In this document: positions 1 through 8,405 of the stretch, piece by piece | Numbering within the stretch: the stretch's first letter is position 1 | Layout of the letters: each line of letters opens with the position of its first letter | Source of the DNA: Chitinimonas arctica | GTDB lineage: Bacteria; Pseudomonadota; Gammaproteobacteria; Burkholderiales; Chitinimonadaceae | NCBI RefSeq assembly: GCF_007431345.1 | Contig: NZ_CP041730.1 | Coordinates: forward strand, 1,426,001 to 1,490,000 | Length of the DNA: 64,000 nucleotides | Direction of reading: 5' to 3' | Position numbers and translations under genes: made by a program | The notes under the pieces: model-generated | Seen by the model: only the letters and a program-made list of their open reading frames with translations | What the model was told of the DNA's origin: nothing | Database searches by the model: none

Positions 1-32
1 CACGTCACGCCCGCCATTTTTGAAAGCGCCGA

Positions 33-704
33 ATGAAACTAGACCTTTCTGCCCTACGTGTTCCCGCTGTAACCGGGAACGGGAACAGGCCGGCCACCCA
101 ACCGGGAACAGACAAAGCCTTTTCCATACAAGGAGTTGCGGGTTCCGTTCCCGATGTTCCCGGCGTTCCCGCCCGAAAACACGGCCAACAGGATGCAAGC
201 GAAGCGCTCGCCGACACGCTTGCTGCGCGGCTGGTCAGCTTCGCCAGTACGCAAGGATGGATTCGGCGCGGGGAAGGTGGCGCACTTGCCATCGACATGG
301 ACCGGGCCAGCCGAAATCCTGTCTTTGCAGTGGAATTGCCGCGACTTGCTACGGCAGCCAATGCCCTGCTTGCCCCAGCAACACCGTCAGCCCCGCAACG
401 CTACGCCGTGGCGCTGGAATACCGCATAACGCCCGCACACGGCCATAGCGGCGTAATACTGGACCCGGACGGCCCAGTTTCTGCCGTGTTGGCGATAGAC
501 GCGGTACAGGGGTCGCACGTGGATTGGGAAGCACTGGCCGCCAAGCTGGCGACACGCGCCCAGCAGGCCGAGAAGGAGGGCCGGACAGAAGCGGCACAAG
601 CCGAACGGGAAGCAAGCCGGCTATGCATGGAGCTGCAAGCCCGCTACGGTGCTACAACCTCCAAGCGTAAGGCCACACTGGACCGGCCAAGCCGTCGGCG
701 GTGA
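33..704 (+). CDS. Hypothetical protein, probably from a mobile element
   Basis: A 223-aa open frame starting at an ATG; I do not recognise a family. The first 50 residues are low-complexity (Gly/Asn/Pro and Val-Pro steps) because the DNA there is packed with CGGGAAC/GTTCCCG heptamers. Residues about 60-165 look like a folded domain, and residues 165-210 are a charged Ala/Glu/Arg helix that could be a coiled coil. There is no signal peptide or membrane segment. The heptamer cluster and the gene-poor DNA downstream suggest the edge of a plasmid-, phage- or ICE-derived segment. Upstream context is cut by the window edge. Confidence 0.55.
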   Translation: MKLDLSALRVPAVTGNGNRPATQPGTDKAFSIQGVAGSVPDVPGVPARKHGQQDASEALADTLAARLVSFASTQGWIRRGEGGALAIDMDRASRNPVFAVELPRLATAANALLAPATPSAPQRYAVALEYRITPAHGHSGVILDPDGPVSAVLAIDAVQGSHVDWEALAAKLATRAQQAEKEGRTEAAQAEREASRLCMELQARYGATTSKRKATLDRPSRRR

Positions 705-988
705 GTTGCCGACAAGGCGGGCAATTCTCGGCACAGTCTCCCAGCGCTACACGGCACCTACATTCCCGCCATGACCGGGAATAGTATGTGTTTAGATGTC
801 GCTCCACGTTTTACCTTGTTCTTTTGCTGCCCCCGCCCGGCTGCCTTTGCTAGATAGTCAAAAATGGCCGGGAACACCGGGTACAGCGGGAACAGATCAA
901 AAAAGCCCATTACCTTCATCCACTTGCCAACGGCTAACCGTTCCCGGCTTGGAAAAGGAGCACCGGGAACGCTGGTCATGCCGGGAAC
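60..988. repeat. Cluster of CGGGAAC / GTTCCCG heptamers
   Basis: Twelve exact copies in either orientation: 60-66, 74-80, 80-86, 103-109, 147-153, 156-162, 165-171, 869-875, 887-893, 940-946, 964-970 and 982-988, with near copies such as those at 773-781 and 878-884. They form two groups, one inside the start of the 223-aa gene and one in the non-coding DNA after it. In the first group spacing is close to 9 bp (147, 156, 165). This fits a protein-binding array or a spreading short repeat; function is not known. Confidence 0.7.
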
Positions 989-1659
989 AAGCACAACAGG
1001 CGCAGATATAAGGCAGGCTTCTCCCCTTGGCTTGGGCGGTCATAGCTATGGATGACCAAACCACAATGCCGGACGCTGATTCGCCTGCCACGCAAGGGCC
1101 GTTGTGCCGGAACGCAGGACATTGCAAGCCAAAGAAGCGGAAAACGACATACCTATGAATTATTGTAGGTTTGTGCTGAACTAAGTAGACATGCCCTTAT
1201 CGCCACGAATAGTATCCGTGCCACAAATAAGCATGCCGCGACATAGACGGCAAAACGCAGCCAAAAAGGCGCGGGGGTTTTAGGAGTAGGAAATGGTTCC
1301 CAAGGGCACTTTTACGTCCCCTCATGACCGCATGGTGTTACCAGCGGCTACACTAGATTTTTCTATTGATCTGCGTATCTCGCGCACTCAAGGCTTAGCC
1401 CATTCCGCTTCCCTCTTGGCGTTTGCCTCACCTGGCGAATAGCTAAATTCTCTTTTTGAAAAATTCCATGGCATCGCTTGGCGCGAGGATAGCGCGGTGT
1501 TTTTGCGCGCCACCCGCATGCGTGGCATGGGATTAATTAGTCCCAACCCCTGCAAGTAATATTTCAAGGGCGCATTTTCGTATCTGTACATAAGGGATAG
1601 CGCGAGTAAAAGCGCACGAGGCACGAAATTAAAACTAAAACTTAAGGAGTAGGAACGCA
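705..1659. other. Gene-poor stretch
   Basis: No convincing long gene. The first 300 bases hold the second heptamer group. From about 1130 the DNA becomes more AT-rich. A possible 49-codon frame with a good Shine-Dalgarno lies at 1293-1442 and is listed separately. Open frames on both strands here lack recognisable protein features. Confidence 0.6.
1293..1442 (+). CDS. Possible small ORF, 49 aa
   Basis: ATG preceded by AGGAGTAGGAA, nearly the same ribosome-site sequence (GGAGTAGGAA) that precedes the real gene at 1660. That duplicated leader is the only argument for translation. The peptide matches nothing I know, so it may be a decayed gene start. Confidence 0.2.
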   Translation: MVPKGTFTSPHDRMVLPAATLDFSIDLRISRTQGLAHSASLLAFASPGE

Positions 1660-2223
1660 ATGCAAGGATTTTCACGTAAAACACGGCTGACAATTGCACT
1701 TTTGGTGGCATTAGGCGGAGTCGGTATGCCCACGGCTTCAGCCGACGGGGACGTTATCGTTATCAGTGCCCCGAGACCAAGGCCTGGCGGCTGTAGTGGC
1801 GCACCCAATTGTGGCGGAGGAATGGGGGGCGGCCCCGGCTCTGGTGACCCGCTGCCGGCTCAGCCCGCACCACATGATGGTGGGGGACCGTCGATCAATC
1901 AGCTGGCCGCCCAGATGAAGCAGATTGACGTACGTTGCCAGGCAGGTGACCCAAACGTTACCTCACATGATTCTCAAGGTGCGCGTATCGCTTCAGCCCA
2001 AGGCGCTTTCGACGCTAAGGGCTTGAGGATGGGCTACGCATGGGACACGATCAAGCGACGCTTGGGTGCGCAAGGTGGCCGTATCACGGTAACCTATGCC
2101 GATAACGGTAAGGAAACTTACGACGTTGTCAGCGTCACGAATAGCGTGGCTATCGCTCCTGTGCCTGGCACTCTCGTTCAGGGCTCCGGCAGCGTGGAAG
2201 CAACGGATTGCAATAGGGGCTAG
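1660..2223 (+). CDS. Exported protein of unknown function
   Basis: 187 aa. A Sec signal peptide is clear: basic start, hydrophobic stretch about residues 10-24, cleavage likely after the Ala-Ser-Ala near residue 28. The mature protein begins with a Gly/Pro-rich linker (about 38-75) containing a Cys pair, then a mixed domain of about 110 residues with two more cysteines (the VRCQAG and EATDC segments). The start is supported by AAGGAG 12 bases upstream. It lies 107 bp before another exported or anchored protein, and the two may be co-expressed. No known family recognised. Confidence 0.6.
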   Translation: MQGFSRKTRLTIALLVALGGVGMPTASADGDVIVISAPRPRPGGCSGAPNCGGGMGGGPGSGDPLPAQPAPHDGGGPSINQLAAQMKQIDVRCQAGDPNVTSHDSQGARIASAQGAFDAKGLRMGYAWDTIKRRLGAQGGRITVTYADNGKETYDVVSVTNSVAIAPVPGTLVQGSGSVEATDCNRG

Positions 2224-2330
2224 CCGTTGCAAGGAGTCGCTCCGTAGGGACTTGAGCCCATGCCAGGAAGTCTCGACGGCGAGCGACTCCCGATACGCTT
2301 AAAATGACGTAGGGAACCAAGGTAGCAAAC

Positions 2331-3275
2331 ATGAAGAAACCAGTTGTAATCACTCTCTCGTTGTCGCTGCTGGCATTGGCTGGCTTGACTGTCTTTGCGC
2401 TTCAGAAGGAAGAAACGACTCCACCGGCAGGCTACATGGTCAAAGCCGCAACCCAAGTCGATGAGTGGCATGTCGTATCGAATAAGCTTGGCGAGTCTAT
2501 ACAAGCCACGCCGGGTGTAGATGCACAAACACAACCGACAACGAAGAGTTTAGGCGACGCCTATGCGAATGCCTCCAACTTGTACGCCTTTGCGCAATAT
2601 GCCAAACAGCATCCGGAACAAGGGGGCCTTACTTACGCCTATTCACTGGCGCGTGCTTGTACCGGCTTTCTTGACTCGCTGGACCATAAACCGCCCGTCT
2701 CTCCGGACGATAAGCGGGATGACCCAGGCACCGAAGCCAAGCGCCAAATAGCGACCAGTAGGATTAATCAGAAGTGTGAAGGATTCGCGCGGGACAATAC
2801 CAAGGAGCCGATCCTCAAGGATATCTACACCAACACGAAAGCGACAGAGAAAGACCCTTACTTCGGCATATTGGGCAATCCCATGGCCGCGCAGAATTTG
2901 ATTCGCAGCACCCGTGATACCTATCTGCTGGAAACAGTCTTGTTGGCGGCCTCTCCCATGGTCAATACGGGTGACACCTATGGCCGTTATTTCAAGGGCG
3001 AAGTATTGACCGGCGCGGATCGGCAACTGTTCGAGATGGCCGGCAATCTGGCGGCATGCCAACTAGGTACAGGCTGCAAAACGGGAGACGATCTCCTTGT
3101 GGTCAGCACATGTGCGTTCGGTGGAATTTGCGCGGATAGCCGCGAAGCGCTCTACAAGGCCCAGATTGCCGAAGAAAAGATGGCGGGTGGCGAAGCAAAG
3201 CTGATGCGGTACCGCGACATGATCGTCAGTGCGGCCAAGACGGGCGACATATCTGTCTATACACAGAAAAAATAG
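2331..3275 (+). CDS. Exported or membrane-anchored protein, unknown
   Basis: 314 aa. The N-terminus (two Lys, then hydrophobic residues about 5-24) is an uncleaved anchor or signal peptide. The rest is predicted mostly helical, with cysteines at the CTGF, CEGF, CQLGTGC and CAFGGIC segments that could form disulfides in the periplasm. I cannot place it in a family. It follows the 187-aa exported protein on the same strand, and a weak hairpin follows its stop. Confidence 0.6.
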   Translation: MKKPVVITLSLSLLALAGLTVFALQKEETTPPAGYMVKAATQVDEWHVVSNKLGESIQATPGVDAQTQPTTKSLGDAYANASNLYAFAQYAKQHPEQGGLTYAYSLARACTGFLDSLDHKPPVSPDDKRDDPGTEAKRQIATSRINQKCEGFARDNTKEPILKDIYTNTKATEKDPYFGILGNPMAAQNLIRSTRDTYLLETVLLAASPMVNTGDTYGRYFKGEVLTGADRQLFEMAGNLAACQLGTGCKTGDDLLVVSTCAFGGICADSREALYKAQIAEEKMAGGEAKLMRYRDMIVSAAKTGDISVYTQKK

Positions 3276-3320
3276 CGCTCGTGCCGATGCGGTACACGCC
3301 CAGTAGGATGCGAACGAAAC

Positions 3321-3342
3321 GAAGCCCTGATAATGGGGCTTC
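3321..3342 (+). terminator. Weak hairpin after the 314-aa gene
   Basis: GAAGCCC pairs with GGGCTTC around an 8-base loop, 45 bases after the stop. There is no proper U-tract, so terminator function is uncertain. Confidence 0.35.
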
Positions 3343-3621
3343 TTCGTTACCAGCAGCGGCAAGCTGGGGGGCTTATCCCTATCCCTTACTCCTTCGACGA
3401 CAAAAGTAGGGGAAAAGGAATGGATTACTTATCGAGTAGTGTCTGCCAAAAAGCACGGAGCGGCCAAGCCCCCATAACCTCCCCGGAAGTGGCGGGGGAC
3501 CCTGGAAGATTCAAGCGCATGCGGGTCGGCATACCCGCGCGATTCAGCTAGTTACCAAGTTTTTCGTCGGTTTCGTTTCCTATCGGCCTAGCTGTGCAGA
3601 CCACCTCCCACCGCTCCTCGC

Positions 3622-3644
3622 AAAGCCTTATGGCATAAGGCTTT
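3622..3644. repeat. 23-bp near-perfect palindrome
   Basis: AAAGCCTTATG and its exact reverse complement flank a single G. It sits about 100 bp upstream of the terminase-like remnant. It could be an operator, a terminator or a phage packaging-region element. Confidence 0.5.
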
Positions 3645-3740
3645 CAGCAGTTTCCCGGCTATGGCAGCCATCCCCGGTATCGCTCAGCCGAAACGAATTT
3701 ACCCGTCAAACCGTTTCGTTTTGAAGCGTTTGGAGTCCCC

Positions 3741-3830
3741 ATGCCCACAGTTTCCGTCGATACCCTCGCCAAGCTGCTGGATATGACCCCGCGCCGGGTG
3801 CTCTGATCGAGCAAGGAACTAGCCTGGCCA
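3741..3830 (+). pseudogene. Remnant of a Nu1-like phage terminase small subunit
   Basis: An ATG with a GGAG ribosome site starts a 21-residue frame (MPTVSVDTLAKLLDMTPRRV) that resembles the winged-helix DNA-binding start of phage terminase small subunits of the Nu1 type. The frame stops at 3804-3806. One base shift later the words LIEQGT continue the expected helix, so the gene is broken by a small deletion. It joins directly to the istB remnant. Confidence 0.45.
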
Positions 3831-3872
3831 GTTTTCAGGCCGAAAGCGACGGCATGGCTCTCAGTGATTGGC

Positions 3873-4075
3873 GCATATCTGGATGAGAAGGTGGCGGTAT
3901 TGATCGCAGGACCCCTGCGGCATGGGTAAAAGCCATCTGACCCAGGCGCTCGGCCATTGCGCAGTTTGCCAGGGCGTGGATGTGCTGTTTATTGGCTAGA
4001 CGCCATTGGTCGGCAGCCTCAATGCGGCGAGGGCCAGTGAAACGTGTGAGCGTCGATTCTAGCAATTGGCCGGCG
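3873..4075 (+). pseudogene. Decayed IS21-family istB (ATPase) fragment
   Basis: Reading across one frameshift gives AYLDEKVAVLIAGP and then CGMGKSHLTQALGHCAV, followed by LVGSLNAARASETCERRF. These match the Walker A region and following helices of IstB, the transposition helper ATPase of IS21 elements. An extra C near 3911-3915 shifts the frame inside the P-loop and two in-frame TAG stops follow, so it is dead. No istA and no inverted repeats are visible. Only about 70 of the usual 250 residues remain. Confidence 0.7.
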
Positions 4076-4277
4076 GTGCGGTGTGTGGACGGCTTAGTAG
4101 CTCTCGCACATGGTGAATCGCCAACAGTGGGATAAAAATCGACACATGAGCGCCAGCCGTCAGTCTCGCCAGTTCAGACGCGTAGAGCTCCGCAACATAA
4201 GAAATCGACCTGTTTGTCTGCTTGGCTAGCAGCCAGACGCTAGGCAGATCGGAGAATTCATGATTGGGTCGAGACAT
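4059..4277 (-). CDS. Small DUF3562-like protein, possibly truncated
   Basis: 72 aa from an ATG at 4277 (a GTG at 4292 is an alternative). The segment YVAELYASELARLTAGAHVS followed by a Pro-Leu-Leu-Ala-Ile-His-His-Val-Arg helix resembles the DUF3562 family of small helical proteins of unknown function. The last residues overlap the istB fragment on the other strand, so the natural C-terminus may have been replaced by the insertion. Confidence 0.45.
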   Translation of the reverse strand: MSRPNHEFSDLPSVWLLAKQTNRSISYVAELYASELARLTAGAHVSIFIPLLAIHHVRELLSRPHTAPPANC

Positions 4278-4393
4278 AGACACATCGCTCACCTTGGGTT
4301 GCCAACGAAAGCGTATCCCCAGTATGAGGCTGGATACCGTACGTCAAACCACATAGCTGAGAAGTCGTGCAGACTGATTGCGACTGCCACACT

Positions 4394-5431
4394 TCATTTT
4401 GCTAACCGGTCGAGGTTTTTCTGTGCGGCCGCGTGACCTTGGGAAGCAGATTTTCGGTACAGGTCGAGTGCTTGCTTATCATCCTGAGGCAACCCTAGGC
4501 CGTGTTCGTACAGATAACCGAGTTTGTTCTGCGAAAAAGCATCTCCTTGTGCTGCGGCCTTGCGATACCAGGCAGCGGCTTGGGCATAATCTTGCGGCAC
4601 CCCACGGCCAGCCTCATACAGTGTCGCAATGCTCAATTCCGCAGTGGCCAGCCCCTGTTCGGCACTTTTTCGATACCACGTCATCGCTTGCGCGTAGTCC
4701 TGCGGCACGCCATGGCCCTGTTCGAACATATCCCCGACATTGCATTGGGCAATCGGATGTCCTTGATCCGCAGCCTTGCGATACCAGGCCATGGCTTGTG
4801 CATAGTCCCGCGGCACACCGAAGCCTTTCATATACATCAGTCCAAGATTGAACTGCGCGCGGGAGAAACCCTTCTCGGCGGCTTTTCGAAGCCAGAAAAA
4901 CGCTTCAGAAAAGTCTCGCGGCACGCCTTTGCCATCTAAAAAAAGCACGCCCAGCGCGTTCTGAGCAACTGGCATCCCCTGTTTGGCTGCCCTTCGGTAC
5001 CAAGCGATAGCCTGTTCATAATCCTGCGGCACGCCGAGCCCCTGCTGGTACATCCATCCGAGGCTGGTCTGAGCAGTCGCACGCCCCTGCTCAGCGGCTT
5101 TGCCGCACCAGGCCAGTGCCTGCGAGTCATCTTGCGGCACGCCGAGGCCACCGAGGTACAGCGTACAGAGATTGGTCTGCGCATCCGCATTGCCCTGCTG
5201 CGCGCTCTTGCGATACCAAGCCAAAGCTTGCAGGTAGTCCTGCGCAACTTCCTGACCTAGCTGATACATTGAGCCCAGCTTGTTTTGGGCGGCGGCATGG
5301 CCGCTTTCCGCCAACGCACGCACCCCATCGAGTGTCGCCTGCTGAAGGTCCGTTTTATGTCCATTCAATCCCGCCCAGGCCATACCGGACAATCCCACTG
5401 CCATGGTAAGCAGCCAAATACGTACTTTCAT
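4394..5431 (-). CDS. Sel1-repeat (SLR) periplasmic protein
   Basis: 345 aa with a cleavable signal peptide (hydrophobic residues 4-20, AWA-G site). The rest is eight full Sel1-like repeats of 36 residues and a partial ninth, each with the pattern A.AQ..LG.MY..G.GVPQDY.QA..WYRKAA.QG. Such alpha/alpha solenoids act as scaffolds for protein contacts, often in the periplasm or as secreted host-interaction factors; the partner is unknown. It is transcribed in the same direction as the secretion operon behind it, 25 bp after that operon's last stop, so it may be its final gene. Confidence 0.85.
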   Translation of the reverse strand: MKVRIWLLTMAVGLSGMAWAGLNGHKTDLQQATLDGVRALAESGHAAAQNKLGSMYQLGQEVAQDYLQALAWYRKSAQQGNADAQTNLCTLYLGGLGVPQDDSQALAWCGKAAEQGRATAQTSLGWMYQQGLGVPQDYEQAIAWYRRAAKQGMPVAQNALGVLFLDGKGVPRDFSEAFFWLRKAAEKGFSRAQFNLGLMYMKGFGVPRDYAQAMAWYRKAADQGHPIAQCNVGDMFEQGHGVPQDYAQAMTWYRKSAEQGLATAELSIATLYEAGRGVPQDYAQAAAWYRKAAAQGDAFSQNKLGYLYEHGLGLPQDDKQALDLYRKSASQGHAAAQKNLDRLAK

Positions 5432-5456
5432 TTCAATTCCCTTTGCTTACTGCGCA

Positions 5457-5990
5457 TCAGCGATTTGAGCTGGGCCCCACCACCACCGCCTTGATCTCAA
5501 ATTCAACCGTCTCCAAACGCTCCCGCAGCACCGTCTGCTGGTGGCTGAGATGCACCCGGTTCAACACGGCCTGCCCCGCCAGCGCATCCAGATAGGCTTC
5601 CAAGGCGCGGCGATCACGCGCCTCGCCGCGCAGGATCAGTTGGCGACTGGTCTTGTCGGGTTGGAATTCGAGTAACTCCACGTCGGCTTTGCCCGCCCGT
5701 TCGATGGCCAGGAAGATTTCGGGCCACGGGTAATCGCGCTCGGCTTGAAGTGCCGCCCATTGTTTTTGCGTACGCTGCGACGCCTTGTCGTCTACCGGCT
5801 TGGCAGCGCGGCGCTGCTGGGCTTGCAGCCTTTCGCTACGGGCGGCGAGCTGTTCGGTGCGTGCGGCGACTTGATAGGTGTCCTGCGCCAGCCAGGCCGC
5901 GCCGATCAACAGCACGGCGACCAGCAGCCACAGCCAGCCGGCATGGCGCAGCGGTGGACGAAGATAGTGGCTAAGCGGGTCCATATTCAT
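5457..5990 (-). CDS. PilN/GspL-C-like inner-membrane assembly protein
   Basis: 177 aa. One membrane helix at about residues 18-36 is followed by a long coiled coil (about 40-85) and then a ferredoxin-like fold of about 80 residues with the PilN-like pattern of the machine's inner-membrane platform. I chose the ATG at 5990 because it overlaps the upstream TGA as ATGA, the coupling seen throughout this operon; a start two codons earlier is possible. It is the last machine gene. Role by analogy: with the PilM-like neighbour it links the ATPase to the periplasmic parts. Confidence 0.7.
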   Translation of the reverse strand: MNMDPLSHYLRPPLRHAGWLWLLVAVLLIGAAWLAQDTYQVAARTEQLAARSERLQAQQRRAAKPVDDKASQRTQKQWAALQAERDYPWPEIFLAIERAGKADVELLEFQPDKTSRQLILRGEARDRRALEAYLDALAGQAVLNRVHLSHQQTVLRERLETVEFEIKAVVVGPSSNR

Positions 5991-6757
5991 TGCCAATCGC
6001 TGGGGGTAAGGGCTTGCACCACCGCGCCAGGCAGGTTGGCGACGATCTGTTCGGCACCGCTGCGCGCGTCATCGGTCGCGGCCGACCAGGCGGCGACCTG
6101 TTCGACCGCACCGTGCAGGGCAGCCAGACGGCGTAGCAGGCGGGTGGCGGCGGCTTGCGCGTCGCCGGTCACCGGCTCGACGTCGTAGCCGATCAGGCCG
6201 GCATGGTCATACAACAGCGCTGTGCTGCGGCTGGCATCGCCCAGCAGCAGCAGGCGCTTACCTTCTCCCGGTGCGCAAGGCGCGCGGTGGTAAGCGGCGG
6301 CGGACAGTGGTAGGACGGTGCGCAGGCGCAGGCCGTGTGCTTGGCACAGGGCCGGTAGTTCGGCCACGCAGCTGCGCCGCAATGCATACGCCAGACCCAG
6401 CCGACCATGATGACGGAAATCGCTGTGTTGCACCCATTCCCCATCCAGCGGCTGGCCTTGCTGTTCGAAGCAGGCTTGGGCATAGGCGTCGACCTCGGCC
6501 GGCGTCTGCAGCGCCGGCTGCCAGGCGAGCGGCACCAGGGCCGCCAGGCTGTCCGAGAGGGTCAGCACCAAGCGGCTGCCCGGACGCCATTGCCCGGTGT
6601 GTTCGGTCAACAGCGCGTTTAGTTCAGCCGGCAGATCAAGCGGTGCGGGGCTCGGTGCATATTCGCTCCAGCGCGGCGCGGCGGACCGGCCAAGCTGCAG
6701 GCCGCGCCGGCCCGGAAACAGACTGGCGTAGACGGTTTTAGGCCACAAAGGTGACAC
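5987..6757 (-). CDS. PilM / GspL cytoplasmic-domain-like protein
   Basis: 256 aa starting at GTG and overlapping the gspE end by 20 bp. It has no membrane helix. The LLLLGDASRSTALLY stretch and the order of strands suggest the actin-like fold of PilM and of the cytoplasmic half of GspL, which dock the ATPase to the inner-membrane ring. PilM and PilN together equal one split GspL, which explains the pair here. Sequence similarity is weak, so the assignment rests mainly on position. Confidence 0.6.
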   Translation of the reverse strand: MSPLWPKTVYASLFPGRRGLQLGRSAAPRWSEYAPSPAPLDLPAELNALLTEHTGQWRPGSRLVLTLSDSLAALVPLAWQPALQTPAEVDAYAQACFEQQGQPLDGEWVQHSDFRHHGRLGLAYALRRSCVAELPALCQAHGLRLRTVLPLSAAAYHRAPCAPGEGKRLLLLGDASRSTALLYDHAGLIGYDVEPVTGDAQAAATRLLRRLAALHGAVEQVAAWSAATDDARSGAEQIVANLPGAVVQALTPSDWQ

Positions 6758-8405
6758 GATTGACCTCCTGCAATGTGGTCTGGCCGTCGCGCACCCCTTG
6801 CAAGGCGACCTCGCGCAACAAGCGGGTGCCTTCGCGGCGGGCCTGTTCCTTGAGCGCGCGCAGCGAGGCGCGGGCGATGATCATTTCGCGCAGCTCGTCG
6901 CTGAGGCACAGGACTTCGGCCACCGCCCGGCGGCCCTTGTAGCCGCTGCCGCGGCATTGCGGGCAACCGCGGCCGGCACGGAAGCGGTAGTTTTCCGGGT
7001 CAAGGATGCCGGATTCGACCAACAAGGCGGCATCGGGCTGCTGGTCGGTCACGCAGTGCGGGCAGTTTTGCCGCACCAGCCGCTGCGCCACCACGCCCGT
7101 CAGGGCCGAGACCAGGTGATACGGGTCCACGCCCATATGCATAAAGCGGCCGATGACGTCGAAGCTGTTATTGGCATGCACCGAGGTGAACACCAGGTGG
7201 CCGGTCAGCGCCGACTGCACGGCGATCTGGGCGGTTTCCGGGTCGCGGATTTCGCCGACCAGGATCTTGTCCGGATCATGGCGCAGGATGGAGCGCAGGC
7301 CGACGGCAAAGCTGAGGCCCTTCTTTTCGTTGACCGGGATCTGCAGCACGCCGGGCAGCTGGTATTCGACCGGATCTTCGATGGTAATGAACTTATCTTC
7401 GCCCTGGTTGATCTCGGTCAAGGCCGCATACAGGGTAGTGGTCTTGCCGCTGCCGGTCGGACCGGTGGCCAGCAGCATACCGTGGGGCGCGGCCGACAAC
7501 CGGCGCAGTACACGCACGGTGTCGGCATCGAAACCCAGCGAGTCCAGCGTCAGGCGCTGCACCTGGTCGATCAGGGCTTGCTTGTCCAAAATCCGCAGCA
7601 CGGCATCTTCGCCGTGGATGCTGGGCATGATGGAGACGCGGATATCGATATCGCGGCCCTTGGCGGCAATGCGGAAGCGGCCGTCCTGCGGGATGCGCTT
7701 TTCGGCGATATCGAGTTCGGCCAGCACCTTGATACGGGCGATGGCCTGTTCGGCCAGCGCGGTTTTGTTGACGGTGGCAATGCGGTTCAGCACGCCGTCG
7801 ATACGGAACTTGATCACCAGGCCTTGCGGGAGCGATTCGAGGTGGATATCGCTGGCTTCGCAGCGCAAGGCATCGAACACGGTCGAGTTGATCAAGCGCA
7901 CGGCCGGACTGGCCTCGCCCTGGATCGATGCCAGGGTCAGGTCGGCGCTGGCGTCGCGTGCCAGTTCGATCGACTGGTCCAGGCCGACCGCATCGGCCAC
8001 GGCGCTGAAACCGGCCTCGTGCCGTTCCAGTTCGGCGCGCAGCAGGGCCGGATCGGCCAGGTAAAGCGCCGTCAGCGGCAAGGCTTGGGCGGCCAGCCAT
8101 GGGCCCAGCCGGCTATCCAGCGGCTGGCCGATGGCGGCGCAGAGCCGGCCGGCGGCGTCGTGCCCCACCAGCAGCACTCTTTCCGCCATGTCGGTGTAGG
8201 CCACTTGCGCGAAGTCCGGCTGGAGCGGCCAGCCGCTGGCGCAGGCAAGCGGCGGATAGGCCAGCAGGGTGGCGGCCTCGGCCAGCACTGCCTCGCGCGA
8301 TTGCGGGGAACGCTCGGCCAGCCAGCTCAGCCAGTCGCCGCCGAGGCCGGCGGCTTGGCAGGCCTGCGTCAGTTCGGCCAGAGTCAGGGGGGCATCAAAG
8401 TGCAT
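6738..8405 (-). CDS. gspE: GspE/PilB-type secretion ATPase
   Basis: 555 aa. After a variable N-terminal domain comes the GspE core: Walker A GPTGSGKTTTLYAAL, the Asp box, the Walker B region ILVGEIRDPETA, the His box SVHANN and a zinc site made of CPHC and CPQC. This is the hexameric cytoplasmic ATPase that drives pseudopilus assembly. All catalytic motifs are present. It overlaps gspF by 11 bp. It belongs to a machine different from the gspLMN locus at 39-41 kb. Confidence 0.93.
   Translation of the reverse strand: MHFDAPLTLAELTQACQAAGLGGDWLSWLAERSPQSREAVLAEAATLLAYPPLACASGWPLQPDFAQVAYTDMAERVLLVGHDAAGRLCAAIGQPLDSRLGPWLAAQALPLTALYLADPALLRAELERHEAGFSAVADAVGLDQSIELARDASADLTLASIQGEASPAVRLINSTVFDALRCEASDIHLESLPQGLVIKFRIDGVLNRIATVNKTALAEQAIARIKVLAELDIAEKRIPQDGRFRIAAKGRDIDIRVSIMPSIHGEDAVLRILDKQALIDQVQRLTLDSLGFDADTVRVLRRLSAAPHGMLLATGPTGSGKTTTLYAALTEINQGEDKFITIEDPVEYQLPGVLQIPVNEKKGLSFAVGLRSILRHDPDKILVGEIRDPETAQIAVQSALTGHLVFTSVHANNSFDVIGRFMHMGVDPYHLVSALTGVVAQRLVRQNCPHCVTDQQPDAALLVESGILDPENYRFRAGRGCPQCRGSGYKGRRAVAEVLCLSDELREMIIARASLRALKEQARREGTRLLREVALQGVRDGQTTLQEVNRVTFVA

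Noticed and set aside
3333..3551. 72-aa frame after the 314-aa gene
   Set aside because: No ribosome site, no protein features, and it begins inside the hairpin region.
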